A DNA stretch of 64,000 nt from Desulfomonilaceae bacterium (GTDB lineage: Bacteria > Desulfobacterota > Desulfomonilia > Desulfomonilales > Desulfomonilaceae). Of this stretch, positions 17,276 through 27,360 are shown piece by piece. The stretch is taken from the NCBI GenBank assembly GCA_031082285.1, contig JAVHLK010000009.1:1-64000 (forward strand), in the 5' to 3' direction. The notes below the pieces were generated by a model. It worked only from the letters and a program-made list of their open reading frames with translations, ran no database searches and was not told the origin of the DNA. Positions within the stretch are counted from its first letter, which is position 1. Each line of letters opens with the position of its first letter. The translations under genes and the position numbers were made by a program.

Positions 17276-20200
17276 ATGCTTAGCCGCTTCTTCATCAATC
17301 GACCGGTTCTCGCCTCCGTGATCTCCGTCTTGATCATGCTTGCAGGCGCCGTGGCCATAATCTCTCTTCCGGTTTCTCAGTTTCCGGAGATCGCCCCGCC
17401 AACGGTCCAGGTAACGGCTTCCTACCCGGGAGCCGACCCACAGGTTGTGGCCGACACCGTTGCCGCACCCATCGAGCAGCAAGTCAACGGCGTCGACAAC
17501 ATGATCTACATGCAGAGCACCAGTGCGCGGGACGGATCGTACACGCTCCGCGTGACATTCGAGTTAGGGACCGATATCGACATGGCAACGGTTCTTGTAC
17601 AGAACCGCGTGAACTGGGCCATGGCGTCATTACCTCAGGACGTCCAACAGCTGGGCGTCACGGTCAAGAAGGCCTCTACCGCGTTTGTGACCGTATTCTG
17701 CCTTTATTCTCCGGACGACCGTTGGGACGATCTGTTTCTCGTGAACTATGTAACCACGAGCATCAAGGATCGGATAGCCCGCCTTAAAGGGGTGGGTGAC
17801 GTCACGGTGATTCCTGCCAAAGACTACAGCATGAGAATCTGGCTGAATCCGGACAGGCTCCAGTATTACAACCTGACCAGCAACGACCTGGTCAACGCGG
17901 TGAGGAGCCAAAACGTCCAGGTCGCCGCAGGCCGCCTCGGGCAGGAGCCCGTACCCGAAGGACAAACCCTCGATCTGACGGTCAACACACTGGGGCGATT
18001 GACCGAACCCGCACAGTTTTCGGATATTGTGGTCAAGGTCAGGCGGGACGACGGTACATCGGATGCGGAAAAGGGCAAGAGCACGGCACAACCGACCATG
18101 GACGCCGGAATCGTGCGCATCAAGGATGTGGGACGGGTGGAACTGGGAGCGCAGAATTACGATACCCGATCCTATCTTAACGGCCGGCCCGCGGTCACCG
18201 TCATTGTGTACCAGACGCCCGGTTCAAATGCCCTGGATGTGGCCACTAAAGTGTACGGGACCTTGGAAGATCTCAAGAAGAGCTTTCCGCAGGGCGTCGA
18301 TTACAAGATCGTGTATCAGGCCTCGGACTTCGTGAAAGCCTCCATTCACGAGGTGGTCCTCACGCTCATCATCGCATTCATTCTCGTGTTCATCGTTGTG
18401 TTCATCTTTCTTCAGGACTGGCGCGCCACGCTGGTACCGGCAACCACCGTCCCGGTGTCCATCGTGGGGGCCTTTGCACTGATGTACCTCATGGGCTTCT
18501 CCATCAACATGCTGACTTTGTTCGGTTTGGTGCTGGCAATCGGCATCGTGGTGGACGATGCGATCGTAGTGGTGGAAAACGTCGACCGCAACATGAGGCA
18601 GCACGGCTTGGGAGCCAAGGATGCATCCATTCGCGCCATGAATGAGATTACCGGCGCGATCATCGGCATTACGCTCGTCCTCATGGCCGTGTTTATCCCC
18701 GCGGCATTTCTCGGTGGGATCGCGGGTCAGATGTACCGCCAGTTCTCCTTGACGATCGCAGGAACCACCCTACTCAGCGCGGTCAACGCGATGACGCTCA
18801 AACCGGTGCAGTGCTCACTGTGGCTCCGTCCTCGTGACGAGACACGCAAGAACGTGTTTTTTCGCCGGTTCGACACGGTCTTCGACATGATCACGCGGGG
18901 CTATACGAGGGTAGTGGAGTATCTCGTCCGGCACGTGCCCCTCATGCTGCTTATATGGGCGGTTGCCATGGCCGCGACCTATTACGGTTTTTCCAAGCTT
19001 CCCTCCGGTTTTCTTCCCGACGAGGACGACGGTCTTATCATGATCAACGCCCAGCTCCCGGACGGTGCGTCGCTCCAGCGGACGGACGCCACGATGAAAC
19101 AGGTTATGGGCATCCTGAAGTCGACCGAGGGGGTTGCCGACTTTTCCGTTATGCCGGGAAATTCAATTATCGACGGAGCCGGGCCGACCATGGGCTCGGG
19201 CTTCGCGGCCCTGGAACCGTGGGATGAAAGGCTCAAGAAAGGTCGAAACAAGTCCGTCATCCTGGCAGAACTGACCGAGAAGTTTTCAAAAATCCAGGAC
19301 GGCGTAGTATTTCCGTTCTCTCTACCCCCCATCGTGGGGCTCGGCAAGAGCGCGGGAAGCGAAATGTGGATCGAGGATCGAAGCGGGCTTGGCCTGGCCA
19401 AGTTGGATCAGGCCGTCGGAGAGATGGTGCGGCATGCGGGCGCCGAACCGGAGTTCCGTGCTTTCAACTCCACGTTCAGGGCAAGTGCGCCCACGGTTTT
19501 CGCGGATGTGGATCGTGTCAAAGCCATGAGCCTCGGAGTTCCGTTGCAATCGGTGTTCGACACCCTGCAGGCGTACCTCGGATCCGCGTACGTCAATGAT
19601 TTCAACGAATTCGGCCGCACGTGGCACGTGACGGTCCAAGCGGACGGCAGGTTCCGAACAGATCCGGAGGACATCAAGAAGCTCCAGGTGAGAAACAACC
19701 GAGGGGAGATGGTTCCGATCGGTACCCTGGCCCAGGTGGATCTGTCAACCGCACCGCTTCGGATAGATCGATACAACATGTACCCGGCTATCCGTGTGGT
19801 GGGCGAAGGCGCACCGGGTGTCAGTTCGGGTCAGGTCATGACCGCGATGGAGAACCTGGCGGAGGAAAACCTTCCGCCGGGAACGGGTTACGAGTGGACC
19901 GGCGTGGCCTTCCAGCAGAAGAAGATCGGCGGACAAGTCTTTCTGGTCTTTGCCATGGCCGTGCTCGTGGTGGTCATGATCCTTGCCGCGCAGTACGAGA
20001 CCTGGATCGATCCCATAGCGGTGGTGATGGTTGTTCCGTTGGCGGTGCTGGGAGCGGTGATCGGTCTGACCATCCGAGGACTTGACAACAGCCTGTACAC
20101 ACAGGTGGGATTGGTTCTGCTCGTAGGTTTGTCCGCGAAAAACGCCATCCTTGTCGTGGAGTTCGCCCGGGACAAGCAGGCCGAGGGCAAATCCGCGCTC

Positions 20201-20470
20201 GAGGCCGCTGTTGAAGGTGCAAAGCTGAGATTCAGGGCCATTATCATGACATCCTTCGCATTCATCATCGGGGTGTCGCCTCTGGTGATCGCCACGGGTG
20301 CGGGGGCTGCCGGCAGGCAGGCCGTCGGCACCGCGGTATGTTTCGGCATGCTGGGAGTCACCATGCTCGGAGTCTTCTTTACCCCGCCGATGTACGTGCT
20401 TATGCAGAAGTTCAAGAAAGGGAAAGTCGCGAACGCGGGTTCTCACACGGAGCACCTGACGAAGGGGTGA
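17276..20470 (+). CDS. RND multidrug efflux pump, AcrB/HAE-1 type
   Basis: 1064-aa inner-membrane proton-driven transporter of the AcrB/MexB class, the normal length. The N-terminus (FFINRPVLASVISV) is typical. The proton-relay residues are intact: the Asp pair in GIVVDDAIVVVEN (TM4) and the Lys in GLSAKNAILVVEF (TM10). RBS GGGGGAA precedes the ATG. It pairs with the adaptor upstream and is followed by a small exported protein. Substrates are unknown. Confidence 0.93.
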   Translation: MLSRFFINRPVLASVISVLIMLAGAVAIISLPVSQFPEIAPPTVQVTASYPGADPQVVADTVAAPIEQQVNGVDNMIYMQSTSARDGSYTLRVTFELGTDIDMATVLVQNRVNWAMASLPQDVQQLGVTVKKASTAFVTVFCLYSPDDRWDDLFLVNYVTTSIKDRIARLKGVGDVTVIPAKDYSMRIWLNPDRLQYYNLTSNDLVNAVRSQNVQVAAGRLGQEPVPEGQTLDLTVNTLGRLTEPAQFSDIVVKVRRDDGTSDAEKGKSTAQPTMDAGIVRIKDVGRVELGAQNYDTRSYLNGRPAVTVIVYQTPGSNALDVATKVYGTLEDLKKSFPQGVDYKIVYQASDFVKASIHEVVLTLIIAFILVFIVVFIFLQDWRATLVPATTVPVSIVGAFALMYLMGFSINMLTLFGLVLAIGIVVDDAIVVVENVDRNMRQHGLGAKDASIRAMNEITGAIIGITLVLMAVFIPAAFLGGIAGQMYRQFSLTIAGTTLLSAVNAMTLKPVQCSLWLRPRDETRKNVFFRRFDTVFDMITRGYTRVVEYLVRHVPLMLLIWAVAMAATYYGFSKLPSGFLPDEDDGLIMINAQLPDGASLQRTDATMKQVMGILKSTEGVADFSVMPGNSIIDGAGPTMGSGFAALEPWDERLKKGRNKSVILAELTEKFSKIQDGVVFPFSLPPIVGLGKSAGSEMWIEDRSGLGLAKLDQAVGEMVRHAGAEPEFRAFNSTFRASAPTVFADVDRVKAMSLGVPLQSVFDTLQAYLGSAYVNDFNEFGRTWHVTVQADGRFRTDPEDIKKLQVRNNRGEMVPIGTLAQVDLSTAPLRIDRYNMYPAIRVVGEGAPGVSSGQVMTAMENLAEENLPPGTGYEWTGVAFQQKKIGGQVFLVFAMAVLVVVMILAAQYETWIDPIAVVMVVPLAVLGAVIGLTIRGLDNSLYTQVGLVLLVGLSAKNAILVVEFARDKQAEGKSALEAAVEGAKLRFRAIIMTSFAFIIGVSPLVIATGAGAAGRQAVGTAVCFGMLGVTMLGVFFTPPMYVLMQKFKKGKVANAGSHTEHLTKG

Positions 20471-20523
20471 TTCTCGAGATGCTCGATCCCTTGCCATACG
20501 CTCTAAAACCGAAAGAGACCGTC

Positions 20524-20931
20524 ATGACGAAATCGACACTATGTTTCACGGTAGGATTGATCTGCCTGAGCCTCATTTCCACGGTCGCGGCACAGCAAGA
20601 TTCCGCCCGACGGAAGACTCCGCGTTCCCTGCCCACTGAGGTATGCAGGGCCATGGAACAGTACATCGCGACCGTGGAGGCTGCCAGGTCCGTGAAGGAC
20701 GGGGACGACAGGAAGGCACGGTACGCCGCGGCGGAAAAAAAGCTCGCGGAAGTCCTCAAGCGATACGGCAAGACTGCATTGTTGACGGAAATAACCGAGT
20801 ACGCCCATTATTCGGAAAGGGCCGCAACCGCGGGTGCGAGAGACCCGGACCTTACCAAGATACTCGCCGACCAATTGAAGATACGTACCAAACTGTTGGA
20901 GTGGTGCACGTCGGACGACGAAGGTAACTAG
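20524..20931 (+). CDS. Small exported protein of unknown function
   Basis: 135-aa protein with a clear signal peptide (hydrophobic TVGLICLSLISTVAA, cleavage near AAQQ). The mature part is helical, charged and has two cysteines. I recognise no family. It begins 53 bp after the RND pump gene in the same direction, with AAAGAGA upstream of the ATG, so it probably belongs to the efflux operon. The start at 20524 is chosen over the open frame upstream, which overlaps the pump gene and lacks a signal peptide. Confidence 0.65.
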   Translation: MTKSTLCFTVGLICLSLISTVAAQQDSARRKTPRSLPTEVCRAMEQYIATVEAARSVKDGDDRKARYAAAEKKLAEVLKRYGKTALLTEITEYAHYSERAATAGARDPDLTKILADQLKIRTKLLEWCTSDDEGN

Positions 20932-21065
20932 TTTGGGACTTGTTTTATCACGGCACGCGTAAAGGTTCCTGAACGAGCGGATCTGTTTCGGGCTATGATG
21001 GTGGGTTTGGCGGGAGATGCAGTCTCACTCAACCTTAGCACGCCATTTCATAAGTACGGTCGCGT

Positions 21066-21165
21066 TTGAGTACCTTCTTCCCGGCGGAGGCCGGGATCCA
21101 GAAAAGCGAGGCTGGGCCCCGGCCTTCGCCGGGGAGACGGCGGACATCCCGCGGAGAACGCGTGT
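21066..21165. repeat. Dispersed 'cccggcggaggccgggatccag' type repeat
   Basis: Two inverted GC-rich segments (cggaggccgggatcc and ccccggccttcgccgggg) resemble the widespread intergenic repeat that reads ttcccgc-aggcgggaatccag. Nothing else is seen in 20932-21221. Confidence 0.5.
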
Positions 21166-21221
21166 CCCTTACAACAGCCGGGACGGTGAAGAATGTGCGA
21201 CCGAACTTACGAATCGAAGCA

Positions 21222-21605
21222 CTAGTCCTCGTCCAGCCACGCCTCCGCTTCTTGTCGGTTGAAGAATGATCGCACGGGGAATTTGGTCTCCTTCGTCAGT
21301 GTATCCATCTGGTGCTTTGCGAAGGATTCTTCGTCGTATACCCTCGCTGCCTTGCGCAAGCCGCCCTTTACCGCTATTTCCTGTGCCTTTGCGATGTAGT
21401 CCGTGAGCAGAATGGCTTTGGAACCGGTCCAGTCGATGAGTTCGGTGAAACCCGGAGAACAGAGTCTTACCGCCTCGGCTACGTGATTGGGCCAGTCCTG
21501 AACCTCCTTCTCCTTTATCCACGAGCCGCGCATGGTGAAATAGATTCGGTTCTTGGCCGGGTCCACGGCCACAGTGTAGAAATCGTTTGAGACTATCGTC
21601 TTCAC
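21222..21605 (-). CDS. SpoIIAA/STAS-like protein
   Basis: 127-aa protein resembling the SpoIIAA-like (STAS/SEC14) family: alternating strands and helices, and the family-typical end RSFFNRQEAEAWL. It lacks the phosphorylated serine pattern of true anti-anti-sigma factors as far as I can tell. The GTG start at 21605 is fixed by AAGGAGGAG upstream. Function is unknown; it stands alone. Confidence 0.6.
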   Translation of the reverse strand: MKTIVSNDFYTVAVDPAKNRIYFTMRGSWIKEKEVQDWPNHVAEAVRLCSPGFTELIDWTGSKAILLTDYIAKAQEIAVKGGLRKAARVYDEESFAKHQMDTLTKETKFPVRSFFNRQEAEAWLDED

Positions 21606-21890
21606 GGCTTCTCCTCCTTACCACACGGTATTTGTGAAGTTCAAAGCGCCACTCAGCGCCTCACAACACCACGTGACGCGCGCCCGACCAAGTCGTCCCC
21701 CAGGTACGCATGCGTGTGTCGCTCTCCTCCCGGTCATGCCGAAACCATTCATCAATTTCGGACTTCCAATATGTTCGATCTGTTGGAGTCGCGGTCAAAC
21801 CCGATCGTGCGTTTTTTCTCCCCTTCTTATGTGCAGGCTGAGAGCCGACGTGACGCCTTTCGACTCCCGTGTCCGCTTCGTGAAGATGTA

Positions 21891-22940
21891 TCAAAAATAC
21901 ACCAAAGCGGAAACTCCTCCAGATATTATGGATCTCGTGTACGTTGCCGTGCCTCCGGCGGAATCGCTCTCACTTATATTAACCAGAGGAATGCCCAGAA
22001 TAGACACAAAGAGATGCCCGAGTTCATCCACATTGCCGCGCCCGCGAAGCTGCATCCACGAGCCCGAGGACCACAATCGACAGACAAAATTGCTGCTCAC
22101 ATGGAAATCATACTCAGAGTAAAATTCAAAAAATTGGGACGGCTTACGGACCTTATACTGCAGGTCGAAGCCCTCCAGCACCCTGATATCTCCGGGGATC
22201 ACGAAAAGCGACAAGAAAAACCTATTGGGAACTTTTATGTCCGCCCATGCGATCGGACTGTACAGGAGGGAGGTTCTGAAGCGATGGCCGGTGAATTCTA
22301 GCCCAAGGTACGGTATCCAGAGCTTTGAAGAGAAATCACCAAAATACGTCTCGGAAAATTCGACCAATCCGGGAATGGAAAAGACAAAATCCAGGGGCTG
22401 ACCTTCTGCATCCCTTGGATTGGTAAGCCCCACGGACATTTGGTCTCGCCTCAGTCCCACAAGGGCCGACAAGGAGGATGAAATCCGATAGCCCAGGTCG
22501 CCCTCAAGGGTCCACCATTGCAGTTTCGAACCGTCCCAATTACGCGCATCGAACGCCTGCTCCGCCGTTTCGATACCTATCCGCCTGGAGGCGTTGGCTT
22601 GGGCTTTCAGAGCGATAAGAACACCGGACGACGATTCAAACCGAGCGCCAAGAGCCCCTATCCACACATTGGCATCCCTGAACGACAGGTCCAGGTTGGT
22701 GAAAAACGGAGTCGGCAAACTGAAGTTGAGGCCGACGCGACCGTAACCAACTCGGGCATCCAAGGTCAGCGGACCGAGGCCGCAGTCCTTACCGGAGATG
22801 CACGTTCCACCCGGAACAGTTAACCCTTGGAAGCCTGGGCCGAAAAATCCCTGAGCGGTGACGGATGTCACGAATGTTGTCAGAAGGAATACCGGCAAAG
22901 CGACAGACATGAGCCTGGACAGAGAAAACTTCCGAACCAT
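21891..22940 (-). CDS. Predicted outer-membrane beta-barrel protein
   Basis: 349-aa protein with a signal peptide (cleavage near VTAQG) and a mature part rich in alternating hydrophobic/aromatic strands, for example LGYRISSSLSALVGLRRD and FFEFYSEYDFHVSS. It ends in Phe (ALVYF), the C-terminal aromatic signal typical of BAM-inserted barrels. No specific family is recognised. Two cysteines occur early in the mature part (GTCISGKDCG). It is monocistronic. Confidence 0.6.
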   Translation of the reverse strand: MVRKFSLSRLMSVALPVFLLTTFVTSVTAQGFFGPGFQGLTVPGGTCISGKDCGLGPLTLDARVGYGRVGLNFSLPTPFFTNLDLSFRDANVWIGALGARFESSSGVLIALKAQANASRRIGIETAEQAFDARNWDGSKLQWWTLEGDLGYRISSSLSALVGLRRDQMSVGLTNPRDAEGQPLDFVFSIPGLVEFSETYFGDFSSKLWIPYLGLEFTGHRFRTSLLYSPIAWADIKVPNRFFLSLFVIPGDIRVLEGFDLQYKVRKPSQFFEFYSEYDFHVSSNFVCRLWSSGSWMQLRGRGNVDELGHLFVSILGIPLVNISESDSAGGTATYTRSIISGGVSALVYF

Positions 22941-23218
22941 ACCGTCCCCACAATCTCACCCAAGGCCTCGAACGGCGTAATCCAGGGCTTATACACTGGG
23001 GGTGCCGTGCGAGGGTGACAATGATAATAGATCAAAACGATGGACAAAACATAGCCTGCACGAGCTCAAAAAGTCAAGAAAATTCCGGGCTTCTCTGTCG
23101 ATCATAAGCAGGGCTGATGCAGCCGCCCATGCCGTTGAAACGGTCCCGCTGTGTCGGATTCTTTTCCAAACCGTTGCCGCAACCGGGATCGAGGAGATCC
23201 GACGTCCCCAGAGAAGGG

Positions 23219-23764
23219 CTATTCAACAGCTCCATGTTGCTTCAACAGTTTCGCAATTTCAGGGGTTGCGGCCACGCACAGCGCCGTCATACAGCACTTC
23301 TCTCCTTCACACAGATCTTCTACGGCGGCCAATCTCTCCAGATCCACGCAGTCCACTCCGGTGAGCGGCAGGTCTGTCCAGATATACGTCGCCTCCGCGT
23401 TGACGTCCGCGCCTTGCTCGAGCAAGAGACGCACCATCTCGACGTTTCCCGCCGCCGCGGCCTGCATGAGGGCTGTAGGCCCCTGCCTGGACTTGTTGTT
23501 GACGTCGGCGCCCTCTGCGAGAAGGTGCTTGACAATATCCAGTTGACCCTTGGCCGCCGCGGCGATCAGCGGGGTAAGACCTCCACAGGAATGATTGATG
23601 GCCGCTCCCTTCGCGGTCAATACCTTTACCGCGGCAAGATCGCCCTTTACCGCCGCCATGAGCAGGTCGAAATTGGAGTCGGCCCTTACCGCATCAATCC
23701 TACCCCCAAGGATCCCGAGCGCAATCGTAAAGAGAATCGGGGTCGTCATCTTGGCTCGGTTCAT
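23219..23764 (-). CDS. Exported ankyrin-repeat protein
   Basis: 181-aa protein with a signal peptide (cleavage near AVRADS) and four or more ankyrin repeats, with TPLIAAAAKGQLDIVKHLL-type and TALMQAAAAGNVEMVRLLL-type units. The third-fourth repeat is interrupted by a Cys-containing insert (VDCVDLE ... CEGEKCC). GGAGG precedes ATG 23764. Exported ankyrin proteins usually mediate protein contacts; the partner is unknown. Confidence 0.8.
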   Translation of the reverse strand: MNRAKMTTPILFTIALGILGGRIDAVRADSNFDLLMAAVKGDLAAVKVLTAKGAAINHSCGGLTPLIAAAAKGQLDIVKHLLAEGADVNNKSRQGPTALMQAAAAGNVEMVRLLLEQGADVNAEATYIWTDLPLTGVDCVDLERLAAVEDLCEGEKCCMTALCVAATPEIAKLLKQHGAVE

Positions 23765-24108
23765 GTGTTCCTCCAGTATGTGTAGCGCCTTGACATGTTC
23801 CAAATCTCATAACGGTCTTCCCGGGGCCGTCTTAGAGGCCCCTGTCCGGGTTGAAGAAAGTCGGTTTCTTTGGTTCCACCGGCGTTTCACCGCGGGGCAC
23901 GGAGTTGCCCATGGTGCGACCCTCGCGTTCCTGAAACCTCGAGATCTACATCTCCGTCTCTCGCTACGATCCGTCGAGGTGGAGAGCCTCGGTCATTGAG
24001 CCGAACACGGCGTGCGACATCTCAGGTCTTTTTCCAACGGGAAACGGGAGTGCCCGCGCACGCGCGTGAAGAGGTCGGTCTCATTCATTGCCTTGATCGA
24101 AGCAGGGT
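23765..24108. other. Intergenic region without recognised features
   Basis: No gene, repeat or terminator can be supported in this stretch between the ankyrin gene promoter side and the HU gene 3' end. Confidence 0.4.
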
Positions 24109-24393
24109 TCACGCGGGCTTCTTCACCGCATCTCTCAGAGCTTTTGCCGCGGCAAATCGAGGAACGTCGGCCGCCGGGATCTTGATTTTCTTTCGAGTCT
24201 GCGGGTTCACGCCGGTCCGGGCTTTTCTTCGCACCACTTTAAAGGACCCCAGATCCGCTATTCGGATCGTGCCGTCCTTCTTTTTCAGTGACGAGTAAAT
24301 AGCCGTTACGATAGCCTCCAGCGCAGCGGAGGCCGCTTTCTTGGTGATACCGGCTTCTTCTGCGATCATGCCGACCAGTTCAGCTTTTGTCAT
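24109..24393 (-). CDS. HU-family DNA-binding protein
   Basis: 94-aa histone-like protein of the HU/IHF family. It begins MTKAELVGMIAEEAG and contains the beta-arm region (GSFKVVRRKARTGVNPQTRKKIKI) with the typical Arg-Asn-Pro tip that intercalates DNA. The usual start is ATG 24393; a GTG lies directly before it. A G-rich stretch (GGTGGGGG) may serve as the ribosome site. HU bends DNA and organises the nucleoid. Confidence 0.9.
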   Translation of the reverse strand: MTKAELVGMIAEEAGITKKAASAALEAIVTAIYSSLKKKDGTIRIADLGSFKVVRRKARTGVNPQTRKKIKIPAADVPRFAAAKALRDAVKKPA

Positions 24394-24522
24394 CACATAC
24401 CCCCACCAAATTCAGAAGATGAAGACAGCCTGAGGCCGCTAGATTAGCGAGCTGAGGCTGCATTGTCAAGGGATTCGACCCGCCGCTCTCCGGTCCGTCT
24501 TGCCGCGGTGAATCCAATTTCA

Positions 24523-24552
24523 TTGACATTTCTCACCGTATTGAAATATCTT
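24523..24552 (+). promoter_or_regulatory. Candidate sigma-70 promoter
   Basis: TTGACA (24523-24528), an 18-bp spacer and TATCTT (24547-24552) lie about 60 bp upstream of the histidine kinase start. The -35 is perfect and the -10 matches 4 of 6. Confidence 0.45.
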
Positions 24553-24609
24553 CTTAAACGTGACATGATGTAAAAACTGGTGTCCACTCATGGTGGTGAA
24601 TACGGGGGG

Positions 24610-27141
24610 ATGATGAAGGACCGGGATAAGACGAGACGGCAACTCATCAAAGAGCTTGTTCAATTGCGTGAAGTACTGGCCGAGATACGGGGAGTACCGG
24701 TAGATTCGCTGCAATTGGGAGATTACGAGGAACTCCCGGATCAGACAAGGAACTCACGCGACGCCACCCAAACCATCGATCTCAAGGGCCTCTTTACTGA
24801 CGACATTACCACCTCGGGGAGCTTCGATATACGGGGAGACATATGGGCGACCACTTTCGGAAAGCTGCTCCAGGCTCTTCCTATTCCTGCCTTCCTGATT
24901 GACGAATCCCAAAGGATTTCCGTTGCAAACCAAGCGTGCGCGAGAATTAATCCCACCTATGTAAGCGTCGTCGGCTCGCCTTTTTCCAATCTGTTCCCGG
25001 ATCGGTCCGAAGCCGTCGCGGCCGACGCACTGCTGGGAGCCGTATTCGAAGATAGAAAGCCGAGAATTCACGAGTACAAAATAGAGATTGGGAAGAACGT
25101 CGTGTGGGGGCGAATGACCTTCAGGTCCATGAGAATCATGAACGAACGGTACATTCTGGTGCTGATGGAAGACCTCACCCGAGAGAGAAAACAGAACCAT
25201 CTCAGTCAAGCTCGTCGGCAGCGACTCACCAAAGAAATAGCCCTTCGCAAGAAAGCGGAAAACGAGTTGCGGGAAAGGGAGGAAGTCCTGAGAAACGTGT
25301 TGAACGCCTCACCGGTCGGGATCGGTTATGTCGAGGGAAGGACGATGCTCTGGGCTAACCGTCGAATGGTCGAAATGTTCGGGCTTGAAGACGACACAGA
25401 CTACGGAGGCGGAAGCACCAGAGTCTTGTATGCATCCGAAGAAGAATACACACGTGTCGGCAAGACCCTCTACGAGGGTCTCAGTTCCGAATCACATGCG
25501 AGCACCGATGCACTGTTCAAGAAGAGAGACGGGTCGGTATTTCACGGCCACATCGGGATCAGTGCGTTGGATGCAACGAACCCGATGAAGGGGGCCGTGG
25601 CGACCATTCTGGACATATCGGAACGGAAAAGGGCCGAGCACGCGTTGAAAAACAGCGAGAAGCGGTTTCGCGCGATTTACGATAACGTACCCATAATGAT
25701 AAACGCGTTCTCCCCGGAAGGGAAAATTCTATTGTGGAATCGTGAGATTGAAAAGAGACTGGGGTGGTCTTTGGAAGAAGCGCAAACGGTTGATGTCCTT
25801 GCCCTGTGCTATCCCGACCCCCAAGCATATCGCGTCGTAAAGGAGTCCATTGACGCAGCCGACGGCCAATTTCGCGAATTCACACCCTTGGACAAGAATG
25901 GATCCCAACATACCCAGTTGTGGGCAAACTTTCGCCTACCCGACGGCAGCGTGATTTCCGTCGGGCACGACGTTACCGAGCTCAGGCGATCGGAACGGAA
26001 GCTTGAGGTGCAACAAAGGCGATTCGAGACATTGGCCCGATACGCTCCCTTTGGATTGGTAATGGCGAGTGAGGACGGAACATACTTGTACGTCAACCCC
26101 AAGTTCAAGGAACTGTTCGGATATGATTTGAGCGAGATCGGAAATGGACGGGAATTCTGCAGATTGGCCTTTCCGGATCCCGCGTACCGTCACGAAGTCA
26201 TTTCACTGTGGAAGCATGACTTGGAGAAAGCCGAAGTGGGAGAATTGAGACCGCGTATTTGTCGTGTCAAGTGCAAGGACGGTACGCACAAAGAGATACT
26301 GTTCAGACCCGTTCAATTGGAATCGGGCGAGCACTTCATCACATGCGGGGACGTTACGGAGCAGAAGCGGGCGGAAGAAGAAATTAGAAGTGCGCTGGAA
26401 CTCTCGGTGCGCCTCCGTCAAGAAGCAGAGGCGGCCAATACGGCCAAGAGCAGATTCCTCTCCAACATGAGCCATGAGATACGGACACCCTTGAATGCCG
26501 TAATCGGGTTTTCACAGATCCTGGAAGATCAGTCCTACGGGGAGTTGAACGATCAACAGATTAAGTTCGTCAGATACATTGCGGAAAGCGGGGCACATTT
26601 GCTCCATCTGATTAACGAAATCTTGGACCTGGCCAAGGTGGAGGCCGGGAAGATGGCGCTTCAGGACGACTATGTGGATGTGGAGAGACTCCTGCGGTCC
26701 AGCCTGGAAATGATCGATCAGACGGCTCGACGGAAAGGCATCCGAATTGACATTGATTTCGACAAAGGCCTTTCCGGCATGAAGATTAAGGCGGATGAAG
26801 TGAAACTGCGGCAGATCATATTCAACCTTCTCTCCAATTCGGCCAAGTTCACGCCCGATGGAGGAACCATCACATTGAAGGCCGTGGTACAAGGCAAGTC
26901 TTTGCTTGTGGGCATCTCGGACTCCGGTGCCGGTTTCAGACCTGAAGACAAGGAACGAATTTTCGAGGCCTTCGAACAGGGCGACAACTCCCTGATCCGT
27001 AAGCACGGTGGAACAGGTCTGGGGCTCGCGTTGACTCGCAAACTGGTTGAACTCCACGGGGGTACGATCCGGGCGGAGAGTGAAGGGCTGAACAAAGGGA
27101 GCACGTTCTCATTCACCATTCCGATGGTGGAGCAGGACTGA
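24610..27141 (+). CDS. Multi-PAS sensor histidine kinase
   Basis: 843-aa soluble kinase without predicted membrane helices. After a short N-terminal coiled segment there are four PAS-like domains (about residues 85-200, 225-350, 350-465 and 470-600), joined by the usual ERKRAE/EQKRAEEE helices. HisKA follows, with phospho-acceptor His622 in NMSHEIRTPLN. HATPase_c has N box NLLSNSAKF, G1 DSGAGF, F box FEAFEQ and G2 GGTGLGLAL. All catalytic motifs look intact. The start may also be ATG 24613. No response regulator is adjacent, so it is an orphan; the signal is unknown but should be sensed in the cytoplasm. Confidence 0.9.
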   Translation: MMKDRDKTRRQLIKELVQLREVLAEIRGVPVDSLQLGDYEELPDQTRNSRDATQTIDLKGLFTDDITTSGSFDIRGDIWATTFGKLLQALPIPAFLIDESQRISVANQACARINPTYVSVVGSPFSNLFPDRSEAVAADALLGAVFEDRKPRIHEYKIEIGKNVVWGRMTFRSMRIMNERYILVLMEDLTRERKQNHLSQARRQRLTKEIALRKKAENELREREEVLRNVLNASPVGIGYVEGRTMLWANRRMVEMFGLEDDTDYGGGSTRVLYASEEEYTRVGKTLYEGLSSESHASTDALFKKRDGSVFHGHIGISALDATNPMKGAVATILDISERKRAEHALKNSEKRFRAIYDNVPIMINAFSPEGKILLWNREIEKRLGWSLEEAQTVDVLALCYPDPQAYRVVKESIDAADGQFREFTPLDKNGSQHTQLWANFRLPDGSVISVGHDVTELRRSERKLEVQQRRFETLARYAPFGLVMASEDGTYLYVNPKFKELFGYDLSEIGNGREFCRLAFPDPAYRHEVISLWKHDLEKAEVGELRPRICRVKCKDGTHKEILFRPVQLESGEHFITCGDVTEQKRAEEEIRSALELSVRLRQEAEAANTAKSRFLSNMSHEIRTPLNAVIGFSQILEDQSYGELNDQQIKFVRYIAESGAHLLHLINEILDLAKVEAGKMALQDDYVDVERLLRSSLEMIDQTARRKGIRIDIDFDKGLSGMKIKADEVKLRQIIFNLLSNSAKFTPDGGTITLKAVVQGKSLLVGISDSGAGFRPEDKERIFEAFEQGDNSLIRKHGGTGLGLALTRKLVELHGGTIRAESEGLNKGSTFSFTIPMVEQD

Positions 27142-27360
27142 CCACATTCTTGGACGGCCCAAAACCCGCCGCTCGGAACTGAAAGGGTCTGATAGCGTTA
27201 CGAAAGAGTCGGCAAGTCGGCATCCGGTTTTTCGCTTCGGTCAATACGGGCTCCATGCCGCCGAATATAGTGGATTCCTGGAGCCTTAATCGAGTATAAT
27301 CTCTTCAAATCAGTGACGATTCTTCGTGATTCGCAAGATCCCGGATATGGTGACGCGGAA

